DNA of 64,000 nucleotides, taken from assembly GCA_028583605.1 (NCBI GenBank), contig CM053325.1:47376987-47440986 (forward strand). Reading direction: 5' to 3'. This stretch comes from Dastarcus helophoroides. Taxonomy: Eukaryota > Arthropoda > Insecta > Coleoptera > Bothrideridae. Below the pieces are notes generated by a model. It saw only the letters and a program-made list of their open reading frames with translations. It searched no databases and was not told the origin of the DNA. Shown here one piece after another: positions 11,525-24,700 of the stretch. Within the stretch, counting starts at the first letter, position 1. Each line of letters starts with the position of its first letter. The position numbers and the translations under genes were made by a program.

Positions 11525-12742
11525 AAACAAAAACATCGTTAAAATTACATCAACTGAAACGTTTAGATTGCAGCAATCTACTCCTCACGTTGGGAATTTA
11601 AATCAAAATCCCGGAGGCACGTTTTATAGCTAGGTAACAAATGGAACTGAAGCAAACTTGCATCAAATGTCGCTTCGAATTCAAATGTTACACTTACTCT
11701 CGGTTTATTTTATAGATAGTCCTTTTCGTCTTTACATTATCAAACTGAATGAATGATATTGGTGTTTCATGTTTATCATGAATTTTACTTTTCCCCCGCC
11801 TAAAAGGTTATTAAAATGGCGACAATGAAGGCGACCTTTTGCGTTTGCGTTTCGTAGATTATTTGCATTGTTTGATGTTTTATGTCATGAAGCATAGACA
11901 ATTATCAAGGCTGCCAACCAAATGTGACGCTATAGAGATTGCGTTGTATTGCGACATCTTATCTTTCATTGCGACATCTATGAGAAATAGCCATAAGTAT
12001 ATGGAAATAGCGAACCCCACACACAGTATACCTCAGATAGGGTGAAAGTGGAATCCTTTCCTTTAATTCATAATTTACACAAAAACCTTTGGTATCAGGT
12101 TTTCATAGACGCAGATTTATTCATTAATGTCAAAGATAAAGCACAACACAAATGTCAATTATTTGAACCATACACAAACTTCCAATTAATGCGTAATTTG
12201 CCATATATTTAATTACATATATCATATTTGGTAAATCTATTGTATGCACATAAATACCGGCTCATTCAAAAAGATAGGCCAAATTTAATTAATTTAGATT
12301 TCACCAAATATAAATTGAAGGTCTACATACCAAAGGAAGGAGAAAGTTTCAATGTTTTGTTTACCGCCGCTTGAACGATGACAGTTGCCTAGCGGCCCGC
12401 TAGGGGTCTGTCAGTGTTCCCAAAACTAAAACCTGTCACATTGAAAACTATATTCCCTCAAAAAAGCCGTCAATTTACAGTTTTTGTTTATTTCATTTAA
12501 ATAATTGATATTTTCTTGGTAAAATAAAACTTATGCCCAAAATAGAACTCCTATTCAAAATGGCAAACTTTATAACAAATCTGACATTTTAGTAAAAAGA
12601 GTGTTTTGGTGGCGACACTGATTTAACAAGAAAATTTTGTACGAAAAGACGTTAAAGTGATCGTGCTTTCCCAAATTACTCTAAATATATCTTTTGAAAA
12701 TTGCCATTCCCGGGCTTTTTGGTCCATTCGAATTGAAAGCTG
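11525..12742. other. Intergenic region between divergent genes
   Basis: About 1.2 kb separating the minus-strand MESR4-like gene from the plus-strand coiled-coil gene. It should hold both promoters and the 5' non-coding exon of the MESR4-like gene, perhaps near 11750-11840. No TATA box at a convincing place and no further coding sequence is seen. Confidence 0.4.
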
Positions 12743-12799
12743 ATGGAAGAAAACCAGCAAGAATCTGTAAAACAATACTTTGAGGAAATAAACAACCTT
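12743..12799 (+). CDS. Coiled-coil gene, exon 1
   Basis: ATG at 12743, reading MEENQQESVKQYFEEINNL, then a donor GTAAAA at 12800. Using GTTGGT at 12806 would add Val-Lys in the same phase. The stronger-looking GTAACT at 12810 gives phase 1, which meets a stop early in exon 2. Confidence 0.55.
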
Positions 12800-15700
12800 G
12801 TAAAAGTTGGTAACTATATTTTTTTTTAAGAATTGACTATTGAGTCAAATCATAGTATGTAGATGGAAAATCTGAAGATAGGTTATTTTTGGACCTCAGT
12901 TGACTCAACTTTTTTATTGTGATGGCTAATGTTTAGCATTTACATAAGTATATTATAGCCTTCGTGTATAAGTGAAAACTGTAATAATTTTGCTTTCGAA
13001 ATACCTTAACTGAATCTCACAAGGGTTTTATTATTATTATTATTCCGCTTTAATGTGGATGGTTAAGAAAATATGTAGACCTTTTTTTTAGTCCCACGTT
13101 CGATACCTACTTGGTACTCGTAAGTTTAAATATTTCGCACTTTGTTGAAGGCTCGTAATTCGTTTGAATTTTTCAAAAAACGCATAAAATTACACTTTCC
13201 AAAAAAATGTAACCAAATTAAAAAGAAATCTACAAGGGATTTGCACTTTACCAAAAACAATTTTCATTATTCTCTCTCCCCTCTCCTGAAAAACTTATTT
13301 TAATGCTCATGCTCGCTGAAATAAAAATATGACAATTGACATAAAAACATAAAGCAAATCATAATAGATCCAAAACTTTAATGTTAGATACAGGAATTAA
13401 ATCATTAGAGCCACATGCGGCCGACTGCCGAACTAAATGTTTAATGATATAAATTCCTTAACTGGTAATATCATAAATACTTTAATAAAATCTGCCTCTT
13501 TTATTAATTACGTAATTTTACTGCATTCTTGGCATAGCCTTTAATTTTCTTGCAAGTACCATCCATCTTTCATGCCATTTCCATGTAAATTGCGATTTCT
13601 GATTACATTTTCCCTACCTAGTAATATATAGCGTCATCTGTTATAAAATTAATTATTAATAAATTGAATGTGATAGAAAATTAGTTATCAAACTAAAATC
13701 ATATTTCTTCATACGTGCGCGACAGCGCTTCTTTGACAAAAAGCTAATCATGTCAATCTTCTGGAGGAAAAATAACCAATTTTATATTTGTATACAAAAA
13801 ACCCTAACATAGGCGAATGAAAGTATTAAAAGTATTATAATTTAAGCCTTCGATTTCAATTTTAATTGCAGATTGTAAACGCTGACAAATCTATCCAAGA
13901 TTTGATTTTATCTTCATACGAAAATGTTACAAACTACGCATGCGATATTGAAAAATCAACAACTAGAAGTAGATGAAAAGTATTTCCAAAATATACATTC
14001 AACTGATTTACCACATAAGTACTGGCAACTTCCAGCAGAGTTCCAGTACATACAAAGAGAATTGCGAAGAATTAAAACAAAAACTGGAGAATCTAGAAGC
14101 TGCTCATAAAAATGAAAAAAAGTTGCTTGAAGATAAATTTCAAGAAGAGAACGCAAAGATTAAAAAAGAATTGGAATCAGTGCGAGAGGCTATGGCCAGT
14201 AAAGGTAACTTATTTGACTTTAGAAAAAATTGTTTATACAGGGTGTCCGCTAAAGAATGGACCAGACTTTACCAATAGATTCTACGACGAAAATTAATAG
14301 GAGAAGTCATATACAATGTTGCTCATAAACGCTTAGTTTTCGAGATACAGGGTGTTGAAGTTGTAAAAAATAAAAACGATTTTTAGGGATATCTTTGGGA
14401 TACATTAAAGGATTTTTTTCTAATTTGAATGAGGAGTTTTAACAGGGACCTACATCATTTGCTGCAATGTCACGTCAATACAAAAAACCAGTGGCTTGCA
14501 AACATATTTTCGAGGGCCTTTCTAAAAAATAAATGTTACGCCACTGTTTAAAGCGAAAATAAATAAAATTTTTTAAATGTTTAGTGTTTTTCTATCATAA
14601 AAGGTATACCCACGCCTTTACTTACATAATTTCGTATGTCAAAATTTTGAAACTAAATCTTGAATTTTTCAAAAAAAGAAGTGAAAACGTCGAGGATAAA
14701 TAAACATTTTTTAAATATTTACTCTTCTGAAGAGTTTCGCCTCTGGTATGGTGGACATACTGAGTTACTGTGCTCTTCTGTCTAAAATTTTCTTATCCCT
14801 TGTACCAATTTTCGATTCAGATGAGTTTCGCCTCTGGTATGGTGGACATACTGAGTTACCATGCTCTGATGTTTTCCCTTATATTTCATTTATTGTTTCT
14901 TTTCTTTGTTCCTGAGAAGCCCCCTACGATGGTGGGCGAAACGTCGAACCCTTTTAGTAGTTCTTTGACTCGGTCCAATCCCGGAAGAAGTATATTCTGT
15001 ACTGACTCTGGCCGTGGAAGCCTTCGTTATTAAAAAAACTGGTACGTCACTGCTTTTTTACAAATTAAGTACCAATTTCATAGACAACCTTTATTTCTTA
15101 GTAAAAATGCTCCGTTGAATTTTTTTTGTCTGACGAACGGTTTTCGGTTAAAAGAATTATTTAACTTTAAAAACTTCGCAGTTTCGTGGGTTTATTAATT
15201 ATTAAATATAGTTATATCCCAAAAGCATGTAAATCTAACTTACATATTAACATACATTTTCATAAAGAAACACTAATGAATAACGTCTTAAAATAAGGCA
15301 TTAAATTTGTAGAAAAGAATATAAAACGCCCATCGAAATGCATTTTATTTTTTTATTTAGAAACCGTTGGTCAGGGTGAAAAAAGTTAAGGAAGAAATTT
15401 TACTAAAAATAAATAGTTACTGAAAGCCATATTTATTTCGAATAAAAAAGAACAATGGTTCGTTTTTTTAATTAAAAGTATTCAAAGCTATGTTAATCGA
15501 AAACTGTTTGTCATACAAAAAAAAAAAATGAGGGGGCATTTTTACCAACAAGTGAAGGATGTTTATGCAATTGATGCTTATTTAAAAAAAAAAAGCAGTG
15601 GCGTAACATTTTAATTTTGCTATTTTATACAGATAGAAGAGTTTAGGAATTTGGGTAAGACAGCACAAACTGTTTCACTTCCTAAATTGTATCCCTTGAT

Positions 15701-18700
15701 GGCAGTAAACGTGGGGGAAGCAAAGGGCATGTGGAGCTACAATATAGGGTTTGGTAGCCCAAAGTAAATCGCCTCCTAAATTCAACCGCTTAATCTTTTC
15801 TATTTTCTTAAATTTTTAGACAAAATTTAACGGGTTTAATTTAAACAAACTTACTTCAATAGGTGTACCTAACCCAACCTTTTTACCAAGAAATAAAGGT
15901 TGTTTATGAAATTGGTACTTAATTTTTAAAAAAGCAGTGACGTACCATTTTTTTCTTTAAGAATACTCGATGACATATTAGCACGGACGCCACTGATGGA
16001 AGAATAGCAAAATAATTTAGTGCGTCTTTGGGCCTAGTTAGTATCTACCAAAATTAAAAAAAATATTTCGAATGGTTTCATAGTTTTTAAAGAAAAACCA
16101 ATTTTTTTTCTTTATTTTCAAGACCCTGTAACTTAAAAATAAAGCAATTCCGCACCTAGGTTGATGAAAACTTTTTTTCTTAAAATCGCTGGAGTATTAT
16201 GCTCCTTAAGTGAGAGCACCTTATTTTGGAACTTCCAGATTATTCTTCTATTACTATTGTTAATAAAGAGCACAATTTTTTATTAGGTAAACTTTTTTAC
16301 AAATACTCTTAGCTAAACATTCCATAGATTTTTGTTTAATTTCACTCACTGTTACTGAAATCCGAGGTTTTTAGACTTTTAATGCCCCAGGCACTCCACT
16401 AATAAAGTACCTTTAACTTTTAATTCAAAAATTTGGAAAATAAGGCGAGATTTCAGAAAATTCCAAGTTTTCAAAAAAGTCCAAATCTTGAAACCATATA
16501 GTTATTTTCAAAAAGTCAAAATTTTGAAAAATGTCGAAATTTTAACAATAATGAATTCGTAATATTAAAAAAAATCGACCTACAAAAAAATGTCGACAAT
16601 TTAAAAAAAAAGGAAAATTTTGAACAAATATCTAGAGTCGAAATATTTCAACGCTTAGTAAATTTCAAAAAAGACAAAATTTTGGAAAAAAAATTAAAAT
16701 TTTCAAATAAAAACTTCAAAAATCATTAAAATTGCCTAATTATCAAAAAAAATTCGAACTTAAAAAAATTCATAATAGAAAATTTCATATTTTCGAAAAA
16801 ATTCAAATTTTGTAACAGAATTTTAAGAAAATGTTAAATTTTTAGAAGTCCAAATTTTTATTGTAAAATTCAAATTTTCGAAAAAAGTGAAGTTTTTCAT
16901 TAAAGTCGAAATTTTTGGAAAGTTACAGTCTAATTAAATAAATGTCGAGATTTTAAAAACAAAGCTAACATTTTCAAAAAAGGGGCAAATTTTGAAGAAA
17001 AAGTTGATATTTTAAATACAAAATGGATATTTTGAAAAATGTCGAAGCTTAAAAAAATTAATTTTAAAGTCGAAATTATCAAACAAAGTTAAAATTTTGT
17101 TAAAAGTAGTAGTTTTCGAAAACATGTAAATATAGAAAAAAATACCAAAATTATCAAAAAAGTTGAGATTTGCAAAAAAATGTAAAAAAAAGTCGAAATT
17201 TTCAAGGTCGGAATTTTCGAAATTGTCGAAACTAAAAAAGTCGAAATTTTCAAAAATGTAGGAATTTTGTAACACATTGAAATTTTGAGAAAAAGTCGAA
17301 CATTTTTAAAAGGTCCGCACTTTGAAATAGAAACGAAATTTTGAAACAATTTCAATGTTTCAAAAGCTCGATATATTTTTTTAAATGAAAGTTAGAAAAC
17401 CAGAAATTTGTAAAAATTTCAAGTCAAACTTTTCGAAGCTAAATTAAAAAGAAACCAAAATTTTTAGGTAAGGTCAAATTTTTAAAATAAAGTAGAAATT
17501 TTGGAAAAAGTCAAAATTTTGAAACAAGTGGAAACAATTTCGAAAACTAGAAATTAAAAAAAAACCGAAAAATTTTAAAAACGTAAAAATTTTGAAAAAT
17601 TTGAATTTTGGAAAAGAAATTATTGTTCTGACAAAAATCGAGATTTTTAAAAAATCAACTTTTTAAAAATTCAAAATTTAAGAAGGCGACAATTTCTAAA
17701 ATATTCAAAATTTTGAAAAATATTGAGAATTTTTAAAATGTCAGTAAACATTGAGCCCCCCTATGACCTTATGATCTCTTTGCGCCCTTTTAGGGAGGCA
17801 TACCCCACTACCTGTTCTAGAATATGAACTGAACTGAATTTAGAATGTGAAATTTTAGAAAGTGACTTCTATAATGATTTGCAAGTGGTCCAAGCATCGG
17901 CAGCGTTGCAGTTTGATCAAATGGAATCGCGAATGAGGCAAAATTTGAAGAAGAGCCAAAAAGAAGCGGATGTCTATAAGCAGTTGTATAACAAGCTTCA
18001 ACAAGAACTTCAGGTACACACGATGAGACGCGAGTTAGGGTTTAAATATAATTTTAATTTAGATAAACCTTGTTTGGAGGAAAATCGTCAACACGTCAGA
18101 TTTCATTTTAGCTGCTTAGATATCTTTAAAAATAACATTAGAAAATTAATGATCTCCGAATCTAACCCCTATAAATTTGATGTTACCTAATGCAGAAAGT
18201 TGAGAAAGGTGTCATTTAAAAATTCAAAAATTAGTTACCAAAGCAACAAAATAAGATCTAAGAAAACAAAATCAATCACTGGAAAAAATGTTTTTATTAC
18301 TCAATACTCAATTACTCAAGTAATATCTTTGCGCCCGTTGTTACGGGTGATAAGTCGCTATTTGCCCATTTTAAAATTACAACATGAGTTTTGAGTAAAC
18401 CACACTCCATTTGAGTGCGACAAGTAAATTTGGCGCATGCAGATTTTCCTTGTCTCACACAAATTTTCCTTGGCGCATGCAAATTGACGAGAAAAAAAAA
18501 ATGAATAACTGAAAAACAACAATCATAATTAACCTGTCATATCTAAAGAACTGAGATTGACAGTTACAAATTTTATCTTTACATTAAATTTTTTTTAAAT
18601 TTTTGAGTCCCCAATTTTGGACGACGGAATAGTGCTGCATTCGTAATAAAAAATAGTATCTGCAACTCGTGCGATGTTGTCGATTGCGCACTCGGGCGAA

Positions 18701-21700
18701 TGAGCGCACGAGTGAAGCTCTCGTGGGCAATCGACAACTTATCGCACTAGTTGCACAATATACTATTTTCGCATACAAAATCTCGAGTTGACATCAGCCG
18801 GTCATTTAGCGGGAGTTTTCGCCTCCAGACATCAACTTTGTCCTTAGGCACTCGAAACAACGACACTTTTTCATGACAGCTTTTATAACCACTGTTGCTC
18901 ATAGGCACAAAACAAGCCTTGCCCGTTTTGTAATTAAAATATAAATATAAAACCGAAAAATTGCGAAACAATTGCATAAAGTATCAATATTTCCATAAGA
19001 AAGCACTGCTTGATCTACTCAAGGCAGCCCTTCTACTGTCTACCCTTTATATGGTGTTCTCTTTTCAATCGTTTCCGGTTTTAGTGCCACTTATCGTAAC
19101 AGTGAGACATAGCGGGTTACATTACCAGTCTTATATTATATCATGGAAAAAACTCTCGATATTTTAACAAAAAATACTATAAATTTCAGAAAGAATTTAA
19201 AATATGTAACGAAAATTGAAATTTTTATATTAATCTCGAAAGATCAAGTTTTCTCCGAAACTTTGGGTTTAAACTTGAAATTTTGAATTTCTCTCGAACA
19301 AAAACGTGTCAAAAACCTTCAGAAAAGGGTCTAATTTTCAGTTTTAACTCTAGAATTCTAACAAAAAAATAAACGATGTTGGCTGAAAAATAATGCACAA
19401 ATGCTTGTACAGCTTGAACGAGATGATCTTCATACACGGGCCATGTAAAATGTTGAAGTGATATTCACTCTCTATACACGCGCAGGTTTGAGGTTGTTGA
19501 ATTCATTTAAAATCTAGGGCAGTGGCGCCCAACTGCAGCTCGTGAGCCACATATGGCTCACGATAATTTTTGATGTGACGCGTGTTAACTATGTAGTTGG
19601 GGGTCAGCGTTTTTTTAGACATCATTTTTCTGTTCTGATAGCGTTTTTATTTGCACTTTTACCTTTGGGATTTTTGCCTCATTAGTGTAGATCGAAATTT
19701 CTAAATTAAAACAAAAATGTAATTTGAATTAAAAATTTCGACTATATTTTCGAAAACAATCAAAGAACGTCGAGAGAAATTGAGATTTTAAAAGTCAAAA
19801 TTTTCGGGAAAAAATTTCTCCATATTTTAGAAACACACTGAACAAAAACGTACAGAAAAAGTCAAAATCTAAGATATAAAGCCAGAATCCTAACCAACAA
19901 AATCAAAATTTTAGATCCAAAAATGTCAATTTTAAAATCACAATTATAAGATGCAAAAATTTTAATTTCCAGTTTAAAAGTATAAATTTCTAGATTAAAG
20001 CGAAATAGTAATCAAAATTAAACATTTGAAACAGCTTTTGAAAAAGAAATTGGACATGAATGTCGCGAAAAAAGCAAAGTTTTTAATGTCAAAACTTTCA
20101 AGAGAATTCTTATCAAAAATCATTACAAACGTCAGGTCAGCATAACGTTTCTAAAAAATGTTTGGAATCTTTATTTCAATCTCAAAAATTCCACTTATTT
20201 CTAGAAATTTCGGATTTAATGTTGAAACATTTAAAAATTCTAAAAACTTGTTGAAATTGTTATTTTAATTTCATGTTTCGGTTTTTTTCTCGTTTATCGA
20301 ATTTAAATTTGAAATGTTGACCTTTTTTTCTCGAACAAAAATATTCAGAAAAGATAGAATTTTTACAAGAAAATCAAAACATTGGATTCAAAAATTCAAC
20401 TTTAAAACCACAATTTTAAGATAAAAACATCGAAATTTCAAATTTAAAGTCGAAATTTTCAGTCAAAATGTAATTTAAATTGAAAATTTAGATTGGACAA
20501 CCTTTAGAAAAAAATCTAAACTTTAAAACTGAAAATTAAGAAAACTTGAAATTTAAAAAAAACGCTGTAAATATCAGGAAAAAGCCTGAGGTTTCTAAAA
20601 ACAGTTTTTTATTTTAATTTCGTAAGGAATAAAAAATTACATTTTTCACCAGTTTCGAGTTTGTTTGAAATTTTTAATTTTGAACATAAACGTTTTGAAT
20701 GAAGTCAAAATTTGTTTTAAAGACAACATTTTAACAAAAAAACAAACCAAAACTGCATTAAAAAATGTCACTTTTGGAATCACGACTTTGAGACATAAAA
20801 AAGTTCTGATTTTAGTCTCGAAAGTTTCAAAGATTCCAAGAGAATGCTGAAACATTTTTATTAAGAAGTTTATAAACTTTCACTAAAAATTAAGTAAGAT
20901 TTATAAAAAAACGAATAAATTACTCAAAAACATTTAATACAAAACAATATATTTACAAGTCTTTTTGTTAATCAAAGTTTGCTATGTCGGAATTAGTAGG
21001 CCAATTATCCGTATCACTTTCTGCGTCACCATCATGATCGGACGCGTTTGTACCTTGAGAAGTATACGAAGCTTCACCAACACATGTGTAATAACTGCTA
21101 TCCCTTTTTAAACTGGGACTGGGTCCTATTAAATTTAAACCTTCCATGGCTCTCTGATTGTTTGGGTCCAATCTGTAACATTTTAATTCATTTTAAAAAC
21201 CACTGAAGTTGAATGAAAATCTAACCATAACAACCGACACCGACGCCTTAATGATTTTTGATAGTCACTTTATTGCTATTTTGTTATTTGATCAAAATAT
21301 AATTTATTACAGATCCACATAGAAATACCCAAACTATGAAAACAAAAATAAATACAATACAATCTCAATAATCCGGCACTATAACAAACCGACTAATACC
21401 GAATTTATGGATTTGTCTGCTTACTGGAATATACATAGAAAAAAGATATAAAAATAGATATAATTTATAGAAAATTATTTTCTTTTACTGGAGATCACAA
21501 CTCATTAATTAGACACAAAAATGTCTTAAGCACAATCAACAGTATTCATTTGCATATCATTTTTTTGTTTATGAATTTTGACCTGTCAGATATTTCAACA
21601 CTTTCGTCTGAAATTGGTGCCAGATTATTGGACCTTTGGGAGTAGTACCGGATTGATGAGAGTATGCTGTATTGGAAAAACCTGCTCTTTGGGCGAAATT

Positions 21701-24700
21701 TTCGTCGCACGCCAAATTGGCGCCAAATTTACAGAAAAAATGTTTAAATCTGCAATTTTTAATGAATAAATTATTGTCATTATACAGGGTGTTTGGGACA
21801 GGGGCCGCCAAAATTATTTAGTGGATTTGTGGATTCACTTGCAAGATTTTTGTCCCTAATGATCCTGGTCCTAAATATTATAGTTTCTGAGGAATTAATT
21901 TTTAAGGTGTTTCTTAAAATTATCCAAAATCTCCGATTCAACCTACCAAAACTATTTTCTTTGCAGTTGCATAAGCGTCGAATTTTTTAATTGTTCTAAA
22001 ATGAATTCTTGTCTAAAATACGTTATTATTTGATGCAACAGTCTCAGAGAATTTTCGTTATGAGGCTACAAATTTTTAAAATGAGTTAAAAGTGGTAAAC
22101 ATGATTAAATTTTAAATTTATTTAAGAGAAAAGTAACAGCAACTCAGAGTTTCGTTTTTACTTAAAAGTTTCTCTAGTTTATGCCCTTTTTAATGGTATG
22201 CCACATGCAGCGCTGAATAAAGGGGCGGGCAAGCCGGGCGACAAATTTTGAGGGGCGCCGATATAAAAATAAAATATTGTTTTACATTTATTACTATTTT
22301 AGCAAGCAATAAATTGTTTTTTCTTTAATAATGCTAAATAAAAGTCATGGTGTGTGGTTTTGATTTTTTGCCTTTTTTTACTATTTTTTTTAATTTGCAG
22401 TAAATTTGTGTATTCTTGTATGAAAGGGCGCCAAATTTTGTTTTGCCCGGGGCGCCCAAAACCCTAGAAAAAGCCCTGGCCACATGTGATAACAAATCAT
22501 TCAGTACTTGGTGAAAATTAGGGGTACAAACAAAAAAACAAAAAACATGGTACTTGGATAATACATTTTCCTGTGCAAGAATGAGACAAGAAAGGCTTCT
22601 CCAAACAACAGCATTGCAAACTAGAGAAAGATATCTTGCCTGTATAAGAAATAGAGGAGCTCAATTTGAGCAAAATGTGTAAGAAAAAATTTTAATTTTT
22701 TTAGGTCTGTTTTAGGTGTGTAATAAAAGTTATAAGTATAGTAATTTTTTTTAAATTAATTAACATTAGAATAAGCCACTAATTTTGTTCTAATGATTTC
22801 ATTGGAAAAATGATTTCATATCCCTAGAAAAACTCACTGCAACATTGCTCTAATCCGTTCGTTGCAATCACAATCACTATTATTTTCACATTACTTGATA
22901 AACATTTGCAAACTTGTATCCTTAATTTTTGTCAATTATTGAATGATTTGTATAACATGTAGTATCGATTAGAAAGAGTATAAACTATGTATATAACAGT
23001 TGCTCTTAGTTTTTTAAAAAATAAATTCGGAGTTACAACTTTTTTAAAACTTTGTTGCCTTGTAACTAAAATTCTTGTTGACCATCGCATGAAATAATGA
23101 TTTATTTCAGGCAAAAATTTATTACAGAAGAACAAAATTCTAGGCTTATAAAACTATAAACAAAATAGTTTTAGGGACTTAAATGGGAGATTTTAGGTAA
23201 TTTGAAGAAAAATTAAAAAATTAATTTGTCAGTAACTATAACATTTAGGACCTGGGTCACTAGGACCAAAAAGTTTCGTAAAAAAAAAGTGGAAATTTCG
23301 GGATTAAAGTTCAAAATAAATGCAAAAAAATTGGATAATTATGAAAGTCAACATTTTGACGTGAAATTAACGTGGAAATTTCGAAATCAGATTCAAAAAT
23401 AAGATATCCGTGTTTAAACTCGAATTTAGGGAAATTCGAGTTTAGATAGAAAACTCCTTTCAAGCAGAAAGTAAAAATTTTTAATGTTCATTCGAAATTT
23501 CGAAAACAACAAAATTTACTGTAAAGAGTGATACAAATTTTAGGAGAAAAAGTAGAAATTGAATGCGTAAACCCTAAATTTTGTCAAAAAAATTTACCTA
23601 AAGAAAATTAACATTTCTGGAAATTTTGAGTTTAAATGCGAAAACTTGATACTGCCAAAAGTTAACAGTCAAAATTTTACGGATAAGCAAACATTGAAGA
23701 CGTAATCTTGAAACCCAGAATCGATTGTAAACATTGCAATTTGAAAAAACATTTCCATAAAAAGTCCAATTTCAAATTCTAAATGTTTAGAAAAAAAGTA
23801 AAATTGAAAATGTAAATTCGGAATTTTGAGAAAAATATCCTGAATACAAACCTACAATTTATACATGAATAAATTCCTGAAATTTTGAGATTATTGTATT
23901 GAAACCTAAAAAATAGGCTCTATTTCAACATTTCTAGAAAAAAGTTCAGGTTTCGAAATTAAAGTCGAAATTTGAGGAAAACAGTAGCATTTTAAGCAAT
24001 AGTCGAAATTTCGACAAAAGCTCGAAATTTCGAACATTGTCAAATTTTCTAGGAGGTAAAAAAATTACCTTAAAGCTACGTTGAAATGGTGAAAAGCTTC
24101 CTCATCTTTCTGCAAATTGATGTAGCATTCACCCAGCAACTGATGCATACGTGAAGATGGGTGAAGTTCAATTTGTTTAAGCAGAAGCTGGCAGGCTTGT
24201 TCATACTGTTGTTCTTGTTCCAAGTATAAAACTAGCATGGTAACTGCATTTGTTGACATCGTTTTATCTTGAGTGACAGCTTTTTCTAATATTTTCTTCA
24301 CTGTTTTGCCAGAGTTGATTGGGTCCTTTAACAAAACGCTTGCGTGCAGCTGCAACATAGAACTTAAAGTCAAATTGCACAAAACATAACAAAACTGATA
24401 CCTTCAGAGCATGTGCTGAATAATTTAACTGTTTGCACGCATTGAGTGCCATGGCGTCTGCTTCTCTAAGTCTATTCATTTTAATGTAACAATCTACCAA
24501 GCATTTATGAATTGCGTACCTGAAATTTTCAGTTTTAAAACCAGATTTTATGTGAGAATTTCAAAATTCACCTATAAGGGCAGATTTGTAAGGCCTCAGT
24601 ACAGTGTGTGGCAACCTCTTGAAATTTATTTAATTGCATCAATGTATTTGCCTTTAATAACAGAGCTTCTATATTTTTTCTGTTCATTAGACAAGCCTGT

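Noticed and set aside
13029..13043. ATT microsatellite as a functional element
   Set aside because: Short and ordinary for an AT-rich insect intron.
14732..15031. CRISPR-like direct repeats
   Set aside because: Only two copies, spacing 91 bp, in a eukaryotic intron; better explained as tandem Penelope-like ends.
17012..17355. Two overlapping minus-strand frames rich in Phe, Ile and Asn
   Set aside because: Made entirely of the degenerate TTTCGAC repeat; Phe-rich translations of such repeats recur in every block.
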